A stretch of DNA of 64,000 nucleotides from Clostridia bacterium (GTDB lineage: Bacteria; Bacillota; Clostridia; Oscillospirales; Acutalibacteraceae): the NCBI GenBank assembly GCA_017421045.1, contig JAFQMC010000013.1, positions 1-64,000 on the forward strand. The letters run 5' to 3'. How positions within the stretch are numbered: position 1 is the first letter of the stretch; every line of letters starts with the position of its first letter. Shown in pieces: positions 25,767 through 33,356 of this stretch. The position numbers and the translations under genes are program-made. Under the pieces are notes generated by a model that saw nothing but the letters and a program-made list of their open reading frames with translations, made no database searches and was not told the origin of the DNA.

Positions 25767-27017
25767 TCAGATGAGTCCTGCGATTCTCTTCTGAATCGCA
25801 GTAGCATCCTTGATGTTGACAGCACCTGATTCGTCAACGTCTGCCACGGCATATCCTTCATCGGTAAGCGTAATCAGGTCGGCTATGTGCTTCTGGATTG
25901 CGGTTGCGTCCTTGACGTTTACAACACCATCGCAATTTGTGTCACCGGTTATCCCTAAGTTTTTAAGTTCATCTACTGTTTCAAAAAAGAGATTTGCCAG
26001 CATATTTCCTTCGTTCTCTATATCGTTTGTAACAGCAAACACATTGAAGCCCTCGTCGGGATAAGTGAAAACAAAACTCAGATATGTGACAATAGCTCCG
26101 TCGTGGAATAGTCCACCGTCATTTTGAAGCCTTACACCATATCCGTATCCGGTACCCCGTGAGTAGTCGGTTGTCATCTCGTTGACACTTTCTTCAGAAA
26201 GTATTGTGCACTCTTTGAGAGAAGTCATCCATTTATCCATATCTTCAGCAGTTGACACCAAGTCTCCTGACCCTTGTATAAGGCCCTTATAATCCGGGTC
26301 TATAGGCGCATCGGAGTCCCCATTGTGTTCGGCTAAATCAGGGTGATTCTTAAGCTCTTCATAAAAGCCCGAGTTGTTCATCCCGAGAGGAACAAAGATG
26401 TTCTCCTCAATAAAGTCAGCGTAACTCTGTCCTGAAACCTGCTCAACGATTATGGAAAGCAACAAGTAATTTGTATTTGAATACCTGTGTGCCTTATCGG
26501 GAGTAAACAAAAGTTTTTTAGTATAAAGCCAGTCTAAAATTGTCTGTATGTTTTCTTCTGATGTAGCATCCTCAGAGAGCGTGTACTCCTTAAACAAAGA
26601 CTCCGGATGGTTGCATATTCCCGAGCGCATCGTCAGTAGGTTTTTGATAGTAACATCCTTGGCTATGGTATATTCGGGGAAGTATTCTGAAATAGGATCA
26701 TCTACACTGAGTTTTCCCTGCTCCTGAAGCAGAAGTATAGCCGCAGCACAAAACTGCTTGGAATTTGAACCGATGGGAAACAAGGTGTCCACGGTCATTT
26801 CCTTTGACTCAGCGGTATTTGCTATGCCTCTTGCGCTCTGACACAAGACCTCTCCGTTTTTGGTAACATATACGACACCATGTATATCATACTCTTCCAT
26901 TTGCTCATCAAGATAGTTTTGCGCATAAGTTTGAGCGCTTGCATTAACAGGAATGCAAAATACGCTAAGCAGTAAACTCATCACCAATAGAATTCCTATT
27001 ATTCTTCTGTAATTCAT
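25767..27017 (-). CDS. Secreted serine hydrolase (beta-lactamase class C fold) with dockerin
   Basis: The start is placed at MNYRRIIGILLV (ATG 27015-27017) behind AAAGGAGAG; a longer frame to 27128 covers the leader and promoter. The 416-residue protein has a signal peptide (to about NASA), then a PF00144-type domain: S-x-x-K in IGSNSKQFCAAA, Y-S-N in HRYSNTNYLLL and H-D-G in LFHDGAIVTYL, the usual three motifs of penicillin-binding, esterase or D-peptidase members. A type I dockerin follows (DTNCDGVVNVKDATAIQK; DVDESGAVNIKDATAIQK), ending at AGLI, shorter than its siblings. It may act as an esterase or a D-amino-acid peptidase; the substrate is unknown. Confidence 0.88.
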   Translation of the reverse strand: MNYRRIIGILLVMSLLLSVFCIPVNASAQTYAQNYLDEQMEEYDIHGVVYVTKNGEVLCQSARGIANTAESKEMTVDTLFPIGSNSKQFCAAAILLLQEQGKLSVDDPISEYFPEYTIAKDVTIKNLLTMRSGICNHPESLFKEYTLSEDATSEENIQTILDWLYTKKLLFTPDKAHRYSNTNYLLLSIIVEQVSGQSYADFIEENIFVPLGMNNSGFYEELKNHPDLAEHNGDSDAPIDPDYKGLIQGSGDLVSTAEDMDKWMTSLKECTILSEESVNEMTTDYSRGTGYGYGVRLQNDGGLFHDGAIVTYLSFVFTYPDEGFNVFAVTNDIENEGNMLANLFFETVDELKNLGITGDTNCDGVVNVKDATAIQKHIADLITLTDEGYAVADVDESGAVNIKDATAIQKRIAGLI

Positions 27018-27123
27018 AGCATTCTCTCCTTTTGCATTTTTACATACACTATAAATCGGGCCTGAATTATTGATACCATATGACTCCGAAGACGGAGAAA
27101 TGACACCTGCGTCTCCTGAATTA

Positions 27124-27152
27124 ATCATACCAAAATATTATTCAGGTTGCAA
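27124..27152 (-). promoter_or_regulatory. Promoter of the serine hydrolase-BspA operon
   Basis: On the minus strand, TTGCAA (27147-27152), a 17-nt spacer and TATGAT (27124-27129). The untranslated leader to ATG 27017 is about 100 nt and contains a CTCCG-tctt-CGGAG hairpin. Confidence 0.55.
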
Positions 27153-27231
27153 CTAAAAAAGTATTTTATTCATATAAAATCAATTAAAACATCAAAATCA
27201 TTTGGCAGTAACGCAGTCTGCACTTTGGGAT

Positions 27232-27297
27232 TTGATTTTTCGGCGAATCCAATATATAATGTTTATACATAGGATTCTAAGTTGCCAAGGCAACTTA
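27232..27297 (+). promoter_or_regulatory. Amylase promoter with a 20-bp palindromic operator
   Basis: TTGATT (27232-27237), a 17-nt spacer and TATAAT (27255-27260). A perfect palindrome, TAAGTTGCC AA GGCAACTTA (27278-27297), starts 18 nt after the -10, that is, in the early transcribed region. This is the position of a repressor operator; LacI-type regulators of sugar genes often bind such sites, but the regulator is not in the window. Confidence 0.65.
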
Positions 27298-27324
27298 AGT
27301 AAACATAAATTAAGGAGAATAATC

Positions 27325-28830
27325 ATGAAAAAGTATCTGGCGTTTTTTCTTGCTCTTGTAATAGCTCTATCCGTTGCTGCCTGCACCCCGGGACAAAGCG
27401 ACAATGAAAGCACAACGACCTCTCAGGCTGCAACCGAGCCGTTGAAGAATGATTATGTTTTGTCCGAAGATGTGGAAGATGGCAGTATTATTGACGGAGT
27501 TATGACCGACATCTCAGGCTCTGACCCTGTGCTGAAGAGAACCACCGCCTCGTGGCTTGACACCTGCGTGCTATACGAGGTGAACATCAGACAGTTCACT
27601 GAGGAAGGCACCTTCAAAGCCTTTGAGAGTCATCTCGGCAGACTCAAAGATATGGGAATCAACACCCTGTGGTTTATGCCCATTCACCCTATCAGCGAAG
27701 CAGAACGCAAGGGCACTCTGGGTTCTTACTATGCCGTTGCTGACTATATGGCGGTAAACCCCGAGTTCGGCACGATGGAAGATTTTCAGCATCTTGTTGA
27801 CACCGCTCACGAGATGGGCTTCAAGGTTATTATCGACTGGGTTGCCAATCACACGGGATGCGACAACAAATGGATAGAGGAGCACAGCGATTGGTTTGAG
27901 CTTGACGAAAACGGCGAGATTACTCATTCCTACGATTGGAACGACACTGCGGAGCTGAATTTTGACAACTATGAAATGCGTGCAGAAATGATTAAGTGCA
28001 TGCAGTTCTGGGTTGAGGAAGTCGGTGTTGACGGCTTCAGATGCGACCACGCGATCGGAGTTCCTGCAACTTTCTGGAACGCGGCGGTCTACAAGCTCAA
28101 ATCCGTCAACAGCGAGATTATGATGCTTGCAGAGGTGTCCGCCTCCGAGACACTCACCCGCTATGCTTTTGACACCTGCTACAACGACAACCTGTACAGC
28201 CAGTCCCTCATGATTAAAGCGGGCATTGATACAGACTCTTTGCAGAAAGCGATGGCTCTGAACACCACCTACTCCGAGGGAAGCTTCCCCATGAACTACA
28301 CGGATAACCACGACAAGAACTCCTACGAGGGAAGCATTGTTGATCGTTTCAGAGAAACATATGTGTCTATGTTTGCGCTGTCCTTCGTTGCACCGGGTAT
28401 GCCTCTTGTATATACCGCCAACGAGCAGTGTTATGACCACGAGATTGAGTTCTTCGAAAAGGATACGATTGTCTGGGAGAGCGAGCCTGTATATGCAGAG
28501 TTTATCACCGAGCTTTCTGCACTGAAAACGGAGAACGAGGCTCTGGCTTCAACTAACCGAGACATTGAGTTTTTCGAAACCTCCGACCCGAGGTTCCTTG
28601 CTTTCTCAAGGACTATGGGAGACAACAAGGTGTTCTATGTTGCTAACCTGTATTTCGAAGCAATATCGGATGTTACCATAGACTTCGGTATGGAAACAGC
28701 AGAGTGTGTAATGCACTACGACGGAACCGCTTTTGATTTTGAAGACAAGGAATTCAATCTCGGCGACCTGAATTCAAAAGAATTCAACCCCTACGAATTT
28801 TACATTTTCACTGCTGATACTCAGGAATAA
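27325..28830 (+). CDS. Alpha-amylase family (GH13) lipoprotein
   Basis: The start is placed at MKKYLAFFLALV (ATG 27325) with AAGGAG nine bases upstream; the frame from 27202 covers the promoter. The 501-residue protein has a lipobox VAAC (Cys20), a Ser/Thr-rich tether, then a GH13 barrel. Region I is DWVANHTG, the nucleophile Asp241 is in GVDGFRCDH, the acid/base Glu270 is in MMLAEVSAS, and transition-state residues His329-Asp330 are in NYTDNHDKNS. A small C-terminal beta domain follows. It should hydrolyse alpha-1,4-glucans at the cell surface. It is the only plus-strand gene here, is divergent from the serine hydrolase operon, and has no dockerin or binding module. It would supply starch breakdown beside the starch-binding-like surface proteins at 54-59 kb. 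Confidence 0.93.
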   Translation: MKKYLAFFLALVIALSVAACTPGQSDNESTTTSQAATEPLKNDYVLSEDVEDGSIIDGVMTDISGSDPVLKRTTASWLDTCVLYEVNIRQFTEEGTFKAFESHLGRLKDMGINTLWFMPIHPISEAERKGTLGSYYAVADYMAVNPEFGTMEDFQHLVDTAHEMGFKVIIDWVANHTGCDNKWIEEHSDWFELDENGEITHSYDWNDTAELNFDNYEMRAEMIKCMQFWVEEVGVDGFRCDHAIGVPATFWNAAVYKLKSVNSEIMMLAEVSASETLTRYAFDTCYNDNLYSQSLMIKAGIDTDSLQKAMALNTTYSEGSFPMNYTDNHDKNSYEGSIVDRFRETYVSMFALSFVAPGMPLVYTANEQCYDHEIEFFEKDTIVWESEPVYAEFITELSALKTENEALASTNRDIEFFETSDPRFLAFSRTMGDNKVFYVANLYFEAISDVTIDFGMETAECVMHYDGTAFDFEDKEFNLGDLNSKEFNPYEFYIFTADTQE

Positions 28831-28845
28831 TATGATTATGCTGTT

Positions 28846-28890
28846 ATGCACAGGTTCGCTTCTGCAAGCCTGTGCATTTTCTTTTTTTCC
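28846..28890 (+). terminator. Terminator of the amylase gene
   Basis: A 9-bp stem, ATGCACAGG (28846-28854) with CCTGTGCAT (28869-28877), is followed by TTTCTTTTTTTCC on the plus strand, just after the stop at 28830. Confidence 0.8.
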
Positions 28891-28952
28891 TTTGCTATAT
28901 ATTCAAATACAGCTTACCGCGTATACGCATCCAAAACTACGACTCTGCCGAA

Positions 28953-28991
28953 AAAAGCTGAACCCCTCTGCGTCTGTTTGCAGAGGGGTTC
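28953..28991 (-). terminator. Terminator of the 665-residue-frame dockerin gene
   Basis: A 12-bp stem, GAACCCCTCTGC (28960-28971) with GCAGAGGGGTTC (28980-28991), is followed on the minus strand by AGCTTTTTTCGGC. It is one of the shared CCCCTCTG stems and faces the amylase terminator. Confidence 0.88.
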
Positions 28992-29012
28992 TGTGTTCAA
29001 CAAATATTTAAT

Positions 29013-30974
29013 TTATAAGATAATAGATTCGCCGATGGGATAGCCTGTATCCATACCTGCAATATGCTTCTGGATGGCGGTTGCATCCTTGATGTTCACA
29101 TTTGCATTGCCGTCAGCATCTGCAAGTTTCAGACCGGTTTCCGAAAGAGTGATGAGGCTTGCCAGATGCTTCTGGATAGCGGTTGCATCCTTGACGTTCA
29201 CCGTGCCGTCCTCGTTGGCATCGCCGAGGATACCTTTGACGTCGGGTTTGCTCGGGTTTTCCTCGCAGGGAGGGAACACGAGTCCCAGCTCTAACTCGGT
29301 CTCATCGTGTGAGCCGTAGGCTGTGGCCTTTACGCTGTTTATGTAGCCTTCTGCCTCGTTGTAGCCGTCTGACATCAGGAAGGTGCAGTTACCCACTGCC
29401 TCAACCAGAACATCAACTCTGTAGCTGCGACCTGCAACAAAGACATCGTCAGCATTCATCAGAGTACCTCTGCCCTCGGTCACGTCGTACCACTTGACCG
29501 CTGATACATTACATCCCTGTGTTGCACAGTATGCATCGTAATCAGGGTGCTCGCCCTCAAGAGGTGCGTCGATTTCTGTAATATCTACAATGTCGATGAC
29601 TTTCTTCTCAGGCTCTTTCTCAAGAGCTTCGTAATAAACCCTCACTACATCCTCATAAGTTGTCAGGTCGGATTTCGTTACAACACAGCGGATGATATAG
29701 CTTGTCGCCTCCTCGGGACGCTCATCAAACCTCCAGTGAGAGATATTATACGCATCTCCTATATGTGTCCACTCAGTGTCCTCGCCCTGATACTCCGACT
29801 CGTCACACATATACCAGTTGACGTACTGATGGTCAAGGGTACGGTTACGAAGCTCAAAGTAGGGTGATGTTTCCTCTGTTTCTGACACGATGATTGTGTC
29901 TATCCTTTCAAGAACAGCATCGAATTTCTCTTTGTGAAGCTCGTATACGGAGCTGCCATAGCTCTTTACCATTTCCTTGTCACAAAGACCTATGAGTCGG
30001 TAATAGTAGTCAAGATTATCGGACATAATCATAGGAGGAGCAGTTACCTCATAATATCCCCCATTGTAGTCATCTATGGTCTGGGTAAAGTGTTTTTTGG
30101 AAGTACCGCTCAGGAATCTCTGGTCTATCTGATTCAGGCATTTTGAGAGGACAGTACCTTCGGCAACAATAACTCTTCCCCAACCGTTGTTGCAATAGGT
30201 AAAGCCTGAGCTTTCGCTTTCTTTTGTCACATAGAAGCTACCGCCCAGTACGTACACACTGGGATAAAGGCAACCGTATTGCAGGTAATTATCAAAAGGA
30301 GTCACCTCGATGCTACTGTACTTGCCGTAGAATTCTCCGCCGAAAATAACTACATGGGGTACTTCGTACAAATAGGCATTATGGCCCACGGAGATTGTGT
30401 CGCCTCCCCAAGCAGAGCTGGAATCAAAGGTGCCGTCATAAATATATGTAGATCCGCTTGTGGTACGGACTATACTGCAATCTCCCTGCTCAAAGGGTGA
30501 GAATATCTCGTAGTATCCGCCGTTTATCTCAAGTTCACCGCCGTCGTTATAAAACACAGCCTTGCTGTATGGGGTGAAGCCGTCGGAGAAAGAGCAGTAG
30601 CCTGTCTGAGAATCTGAGGTATCATTGATGGTCATCACACCGCCGGACTTAATACGGAACAGCGCACAGTCGTTACCCTGGGTACTTCTCTGGATGCTGT
30701 AGCCGTTAAGGTCAAGTTTGAATACGGCTCCTTCGGGAATCACGATTTCCAAATCGTTCTCGTTATCGCTCTGATCAATGTAGTCAGCAAGAATATATCT
30801 GCAGTCCGCCTGTGCATTTGAAGCATGATTCCTAAGCTGCTCATAGGTTTCGATGTAATAAACATAGTCACCCGTAGGTGCAGTCTCTGCTTCCTTTGCG
30901 GCTACTGAGAAGGGAAGCACACTTGCAATAAGCAGAAAACACAACACGGCACACAGCAAGCTTTTAAACTTCAT
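29013..30974 (-). CDS. Secreted beta-helix-like protein with dockerin
   Basis: The start is placed at MKFKSLLCAVLC (ATG 30972-30974) behind AGAGGAG; the longer frame to 31010 lacks a site. The 653-residue protein has a signal peptide, then a beta-helix-like region (about residues 45-330) with short repeating strands such as LDLNGYSIQRS, FRIKSGGVMTINDTS and VFYNDGGELEINGGYYEI. This resembles parallel beta-helix polysaccharide-binding or lyase-like folds, but no catalytic set is evident. Next come an Ig-like segment, one copy of the repeated module (VDITEIDAPLEG to LELGLVFPP) and a type I dockerin (DANEDGTVNVKDATAIQK; DADGNANVNIKDATAIQK). The 3' 552 bp are almost identical to the 3' part of the next gene, so this end arose by duplication or gene conversion. 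Confidence 0.85.
   Translation of the reverse strand: MKFKSLLCAVLCFLLIASVLPFSVAAKEAETAPTGDYVYYIETYEQLRNHASNAQADCRYILADYIDQSDNENDLEIVIPEGAVFKLDLNGYSIQRSTQGNDCALFRIKSGGVMTINDTSDSQTGYCSFSDGFTPYSKAVFYNDGGELEINGGYYEIFSPFEQGDCSIVRTTSGSTYIYDGTFDSSSAWGGDTISVGHNAYLYEVPHVVIFGGEFYGKYSSIEVTPFDNYLQYGCLYPSVYVLGGSFYVTKESESSGFTYCNNGWGRVIVAEGTVLSKCLNQIDQRFLSGTSKKHFTQTIDDYNGGYYEVTAPPMIMSDNLDYYYRLIGLCDKEMVKSYGSSVYELHKEKFDAVLERIDTIIVSETEETSPYFELRNRTLDHQYVNWYMCDESEYQGEDTEWTHIGDAYNISHWRFDERPEEATSYIIRCVVTKSDLTTYEDVVRVYYEALEKEPEKKVIDIVDITEIDAPLEGEHPDYDAYCATQGCNVSAVKWYDVTEGRGTLMNADDVFVAGRSYRVDVLVEAVGNCTFLMSDGYNEAEGYINSVKATAYGSHDETELELGLVFPPCEENPSKPDVKGILGDANEDGTVNVKDATAIQKHLASLITLSETGLKLADADGNANVNIKDATAIQKHIAGMDTGYPIGESIIL
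29046..29597. repeat. 552-bp duplicated block, copy 1
   Basis: It matches 31071-31622 without gaps (constant offset 2025) and with few mismatches. It covers the repeated module, linker and dockerin of the two neighbouring genes. Confidence 0.9.
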
Positions 30975-31043
30975 ATTAATTACTCCTCTGTTAATAAATT
31001 CGGCTTTCATCCGCCGTAGGGAATGACTCTATGAAATCGGCAG

Positions 31044-32831
31044 TTATATCTCTTTGCCTATATCAAAACCTGTATCCATACCTGCAATATGCTTCTGTAT
31101 AGCGGTTGCATCCTTGATGTTCACATTTGTATTGCCGTCTGCATCTGCAAGTTTCAGACCCTTTTCCGAAAGAGTGATGAGGTTTGCAATATGCTTCTGG
31201 ATAGCGGTTGCGTCCTTGATGTTCACCGTGCCGTCCTCGTTGGCATCGCCGAGGATACCTTTGACGTCAGGTTTGTTCGGGTTTTCCTCGCAGGGAGGGA
31301 ACACGAGTCCCAGCTCAAGCTCGGTCTCATCGTGTGAGCCGTAGGCTGTGGCTTTTACGCTGTTTATGTAGCCTTCTGCCTCGTTGTAGCCGTCTGACAT
31401 CAGGAAGGTGTACTCGCCCTCTGCCTCAACCAGAACATCAACTCTGTAGCTGCGACCTGCAACAAAGACATCGTCAGCATTCATCAGGGTGCCTCTGCCC
31501 TCGGTCACGTCGTACCACTTGACCGCTGATACATTACAGCCCTGTGTTGCACAGTATGCATCGTAATCAGGGTGCTGACCCTCAAGAGGTGCGTCGATTT
31601 CCGTTATATCCACGATGGAAACGACAGTGGGTTCTGCGAGTGTAAAAGTGACAGAAAGCTCTGCTGAAATCTCAGAACCGGGTCCCATCACATCTGCCTG
31701 CTGACCGCCTACAAGAGCTGCAATATCAACACAGCCGTCTTCATCGGTGGAGAACTTGTATCCCTCGTTCGCTCTTATCCAGACCTGAAGCTCGTAGGTG
31801 TGTCCTGCTTTGAAGGTATCGGTTTCTTTCACCGAAACTTCTGTGGAGTTTGTAACATCTGTCCAGAAAACTCCGTTGATGTAGAATGTATCGTTTGCAG
31901 GTGTAACGTCAAAATCGGGAGCAGAGCCTACTGCGGGGTCTGTGACATCTGTAACCTCAACGTAGGAAACCTCTTCCCTTGCATCGCCGAAGACGTAGGA
32001 GACAAGGATGTGGTATGCATCGTTCTTGCCTGCACCGTCGGTAACAGCTTCGTTGCCGTTTATGTAGGAGGTCACGTCGGTTTTTTCGTTCTTTGTGGCG
32101 AAGTAGTAGTCGCCTACTGTGGTCAGTACGACATTCACCTCGTAAAGACCATCCTCCTCAAAGGGGTCGGAAGGATTCATGAAGGTGTGGGTCTTGCAGT
32201 CGTACCACGCAACACCATAGATGTAGTAAGGAGAGTCGATAGAATCCTTTACAACACAGTCGGTCTCGATCTCAATATTAAAATCAGGATAACCGCCAGC
32301 TACGGGTTCGGTAACGTTTACACTCAGCTCTTTTATCTCGTAGTTATACTCGCAGGGTTCAAAGGTGTATTCAATCATAGCCTCGGTTTTTCCGGTAAGG
32401 TAGTCAACCACTGTGGCTTCCTTGCCATTGACATAGCCTGTGATGAAAGGTGTGTCAAAGTTGTCAACCCGGAATTCGTAGCCTTCGCAGGATTTGAGCA
32501 GTATCCCGATTGTATATACGTGGCCCTCCTCAAAGGTATCGGTGGGTTTCACAATAACATTATCGGTTTTGTCAAACCACCACTTACCCTCGAAGTCATC
32601 GGGGACGTTTTCAATCTGGTCGCCGTATGTATAGGCAGAAGAATTACCCAACTTACCTGAATAGTTGGGATGTTCGCCTGCATAGGGAGTGCTGATCCCC
32701 GAAACGGAAACCTCACGAATCAGGGTTGCACCCTCTGAGTTTGCGGCAAATACCGTCATGGGCAGTGCCGACATCATCAGCACCAGTACCATGGCAATAC
32801 TCATAATCGACAAAACCATTTTTCTTCTCAT
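31044..32831 (-). CDS. Secreted protein of four repeated modules with dockerin
   Basis: A 595-residue protein with signal peptide MRRKMVLSIMSIAMVLVLMM (ending VFAA) and four tandem copies of a roughly 110-130-residue module, at about residues 40-165, 165-285, 285-405 and 405-515. Each copy shows P-x-x-G-x-x-P-(D/N)-(F/Y), then a tryptophan such as WYDVT, then D-x-F-x-x-G-x-x-Y, and a late glycine-rich strand such as YINGNEAV. A type I dockerin ends it (DANEDGTVNIKDATAIQK; DADGNTNVNIKDATAIQK). No catalytic motif was found; it probably has binding or structural roles. GGAGAG precedes ATG 32831. A TATAAT lies at 32891-32896 without a clear -35. The gene is 69 bp upstream of the related gene, and no terminator is evident between them. 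Confidence 0.87.
   Translation of the reverse strand: MRRKMVLSIMSIAMVLVLMMSALPMTVFAANSEGATLIREVSVSGISTPYAGEHPNYSGKLGNSSAYTYGDQIENVPDDFEGKWWFDKTDNVIVKPTDTFEEGHVYTIGILLKSCEGYEFRVDNFDTPFITGYVNGKEATVVDYLTGKTEAMIEYTFEPCEYNYEIKELSVNVTEPVAGGYPDFNIEIETDCVVKDSIDSPYYIYGVAWYDCKTHTFMNPSDPFEEDGLYEVNVVLTTVGDYYFATKNEKTDVTSYINGNEAVTDGAGKNDAYHILVSYVFGDAREEVSYVEVTDVTDPAVGSAPDFDVTPANDTFYINGVFWTDVTNSTEVSVKETDTFKAGHTYELQVWIRANEGYKFSTDEDGCVDIAALVGGQQADVMGPGSEISAELSVTFTLAEPTVVSIVDITEIDAPLEGQHPDYDAYCATQGCNVSAVKWYDVTEGRGTLMNADDVFVAGRSYRVDVLVEAEGEYTFLMSDGYNEAEGYINSVKATAYGSHDETELELGLVFPPCEENPNKPDVKGILGDANEDGTVNIKDATAIQKHIANLITLSEKGLKLADADGNTNVNIKDATAIQKHIAGMDTGFDIGKEI
31071..31622. repeat. 552-bp duplicated block, copy 2
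   Basis: The partner of 29046-29597. It encodes the fourth module, linker and dockerin of the 595-residue protein. Confidence 0.9.
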
Positions 32832-32920
32832 TTCGCTCTCTCCATTCAGTATATTTTAGCAGCCAAATCCTTTGCTGCTTTGAGTGTAAAATTATATTCC
32901 TCCGACTCTTATGCGGAGTA

Positions 32921-33153
32921 TTAATGAACCACAGTAACCTCTGTATTGCCATCTTTAGTCACGATAAAACCAACATCAGCACCACGGCGGTCATTCCGCG
33001 ATCGTTGCCGAAAACAGGTTTTTCACAACTATAATACTCTACGATATTATCAGGTGTCAAGCCAAGACGGAAATCTACTGTTTGCTGAAACTTTGGAACC
33101 TTGGATATACAAAAGGTCAAGGTCTGTCCCTTGCATCTGACTCTGCAATTATA
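32921..33153 (-). pseudogene. Possible frameshifted gene remnant, family unknown
   Basis: Two protein-like segments lie on the minus strand in different frames. One reads ...KFQQTVDFRLGLTPDNIVEY and on through SCEKPVFGND (from 33153 downward, preceded by a stop and without a start codon). The other reads RGADVGFIVTKDGNTEVTVVH and ends with TAA at 32921-32923. The frame change lies near 32990-33000. Together they look like the C-terminal end of one decayed gene. The family was not recognised. The rest of the gap 32832-33356 holds a TATAAT near 32891, a tandem AGTGTGGGA pair near 33228-33250 and the terminator at 33285. Confidence 0.33.
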
Positions 33154-33283
33154 TTATAGAGGATTTCGTTCTCAATGTCCCCACCCCTAAATCATTTTTT
33201 GGTGTAGGAAAACAGGTTTTTTTCTGAAAGTGTGGGAAAAAGTGTGGGATAGTTTTTTATTTCTGAAGCAACTCGCTTATAAA

Positions 33284-33320
33284 CAGCAAAAACCGACCTG
33301 AACTAAGATTCAAGTCGGTT
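33284..33320 (-). terminator. Terminator of the giant surface protein operon
   Basis: A 12-bp stem with one G-T pair, AACCGACCTGAA (33291-33302) with TTCAAGTCGGTT (33309-33320), is followed on the minus strand by TTTGCTG. It lies 37 bp past the stop at 33357. Confidence 0.75.
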
Positions 33321-33356
33321 GTGCTTTATATGGATACTGTAAGTCTTATTACTGAA

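Noticed and set aside
27571..28440. 289-codon minus-strand open frame opposite the amylase
   Set aside because: The GH13 motifs on the plus strand prove the other strand is coding; this frame has no ribosome binding site or domain.
33225..33260. Tandem AGTGTGGGA copies as an attachment site
   Set aside because: No integrase, boundary duplication or mobile gene was found nearby.
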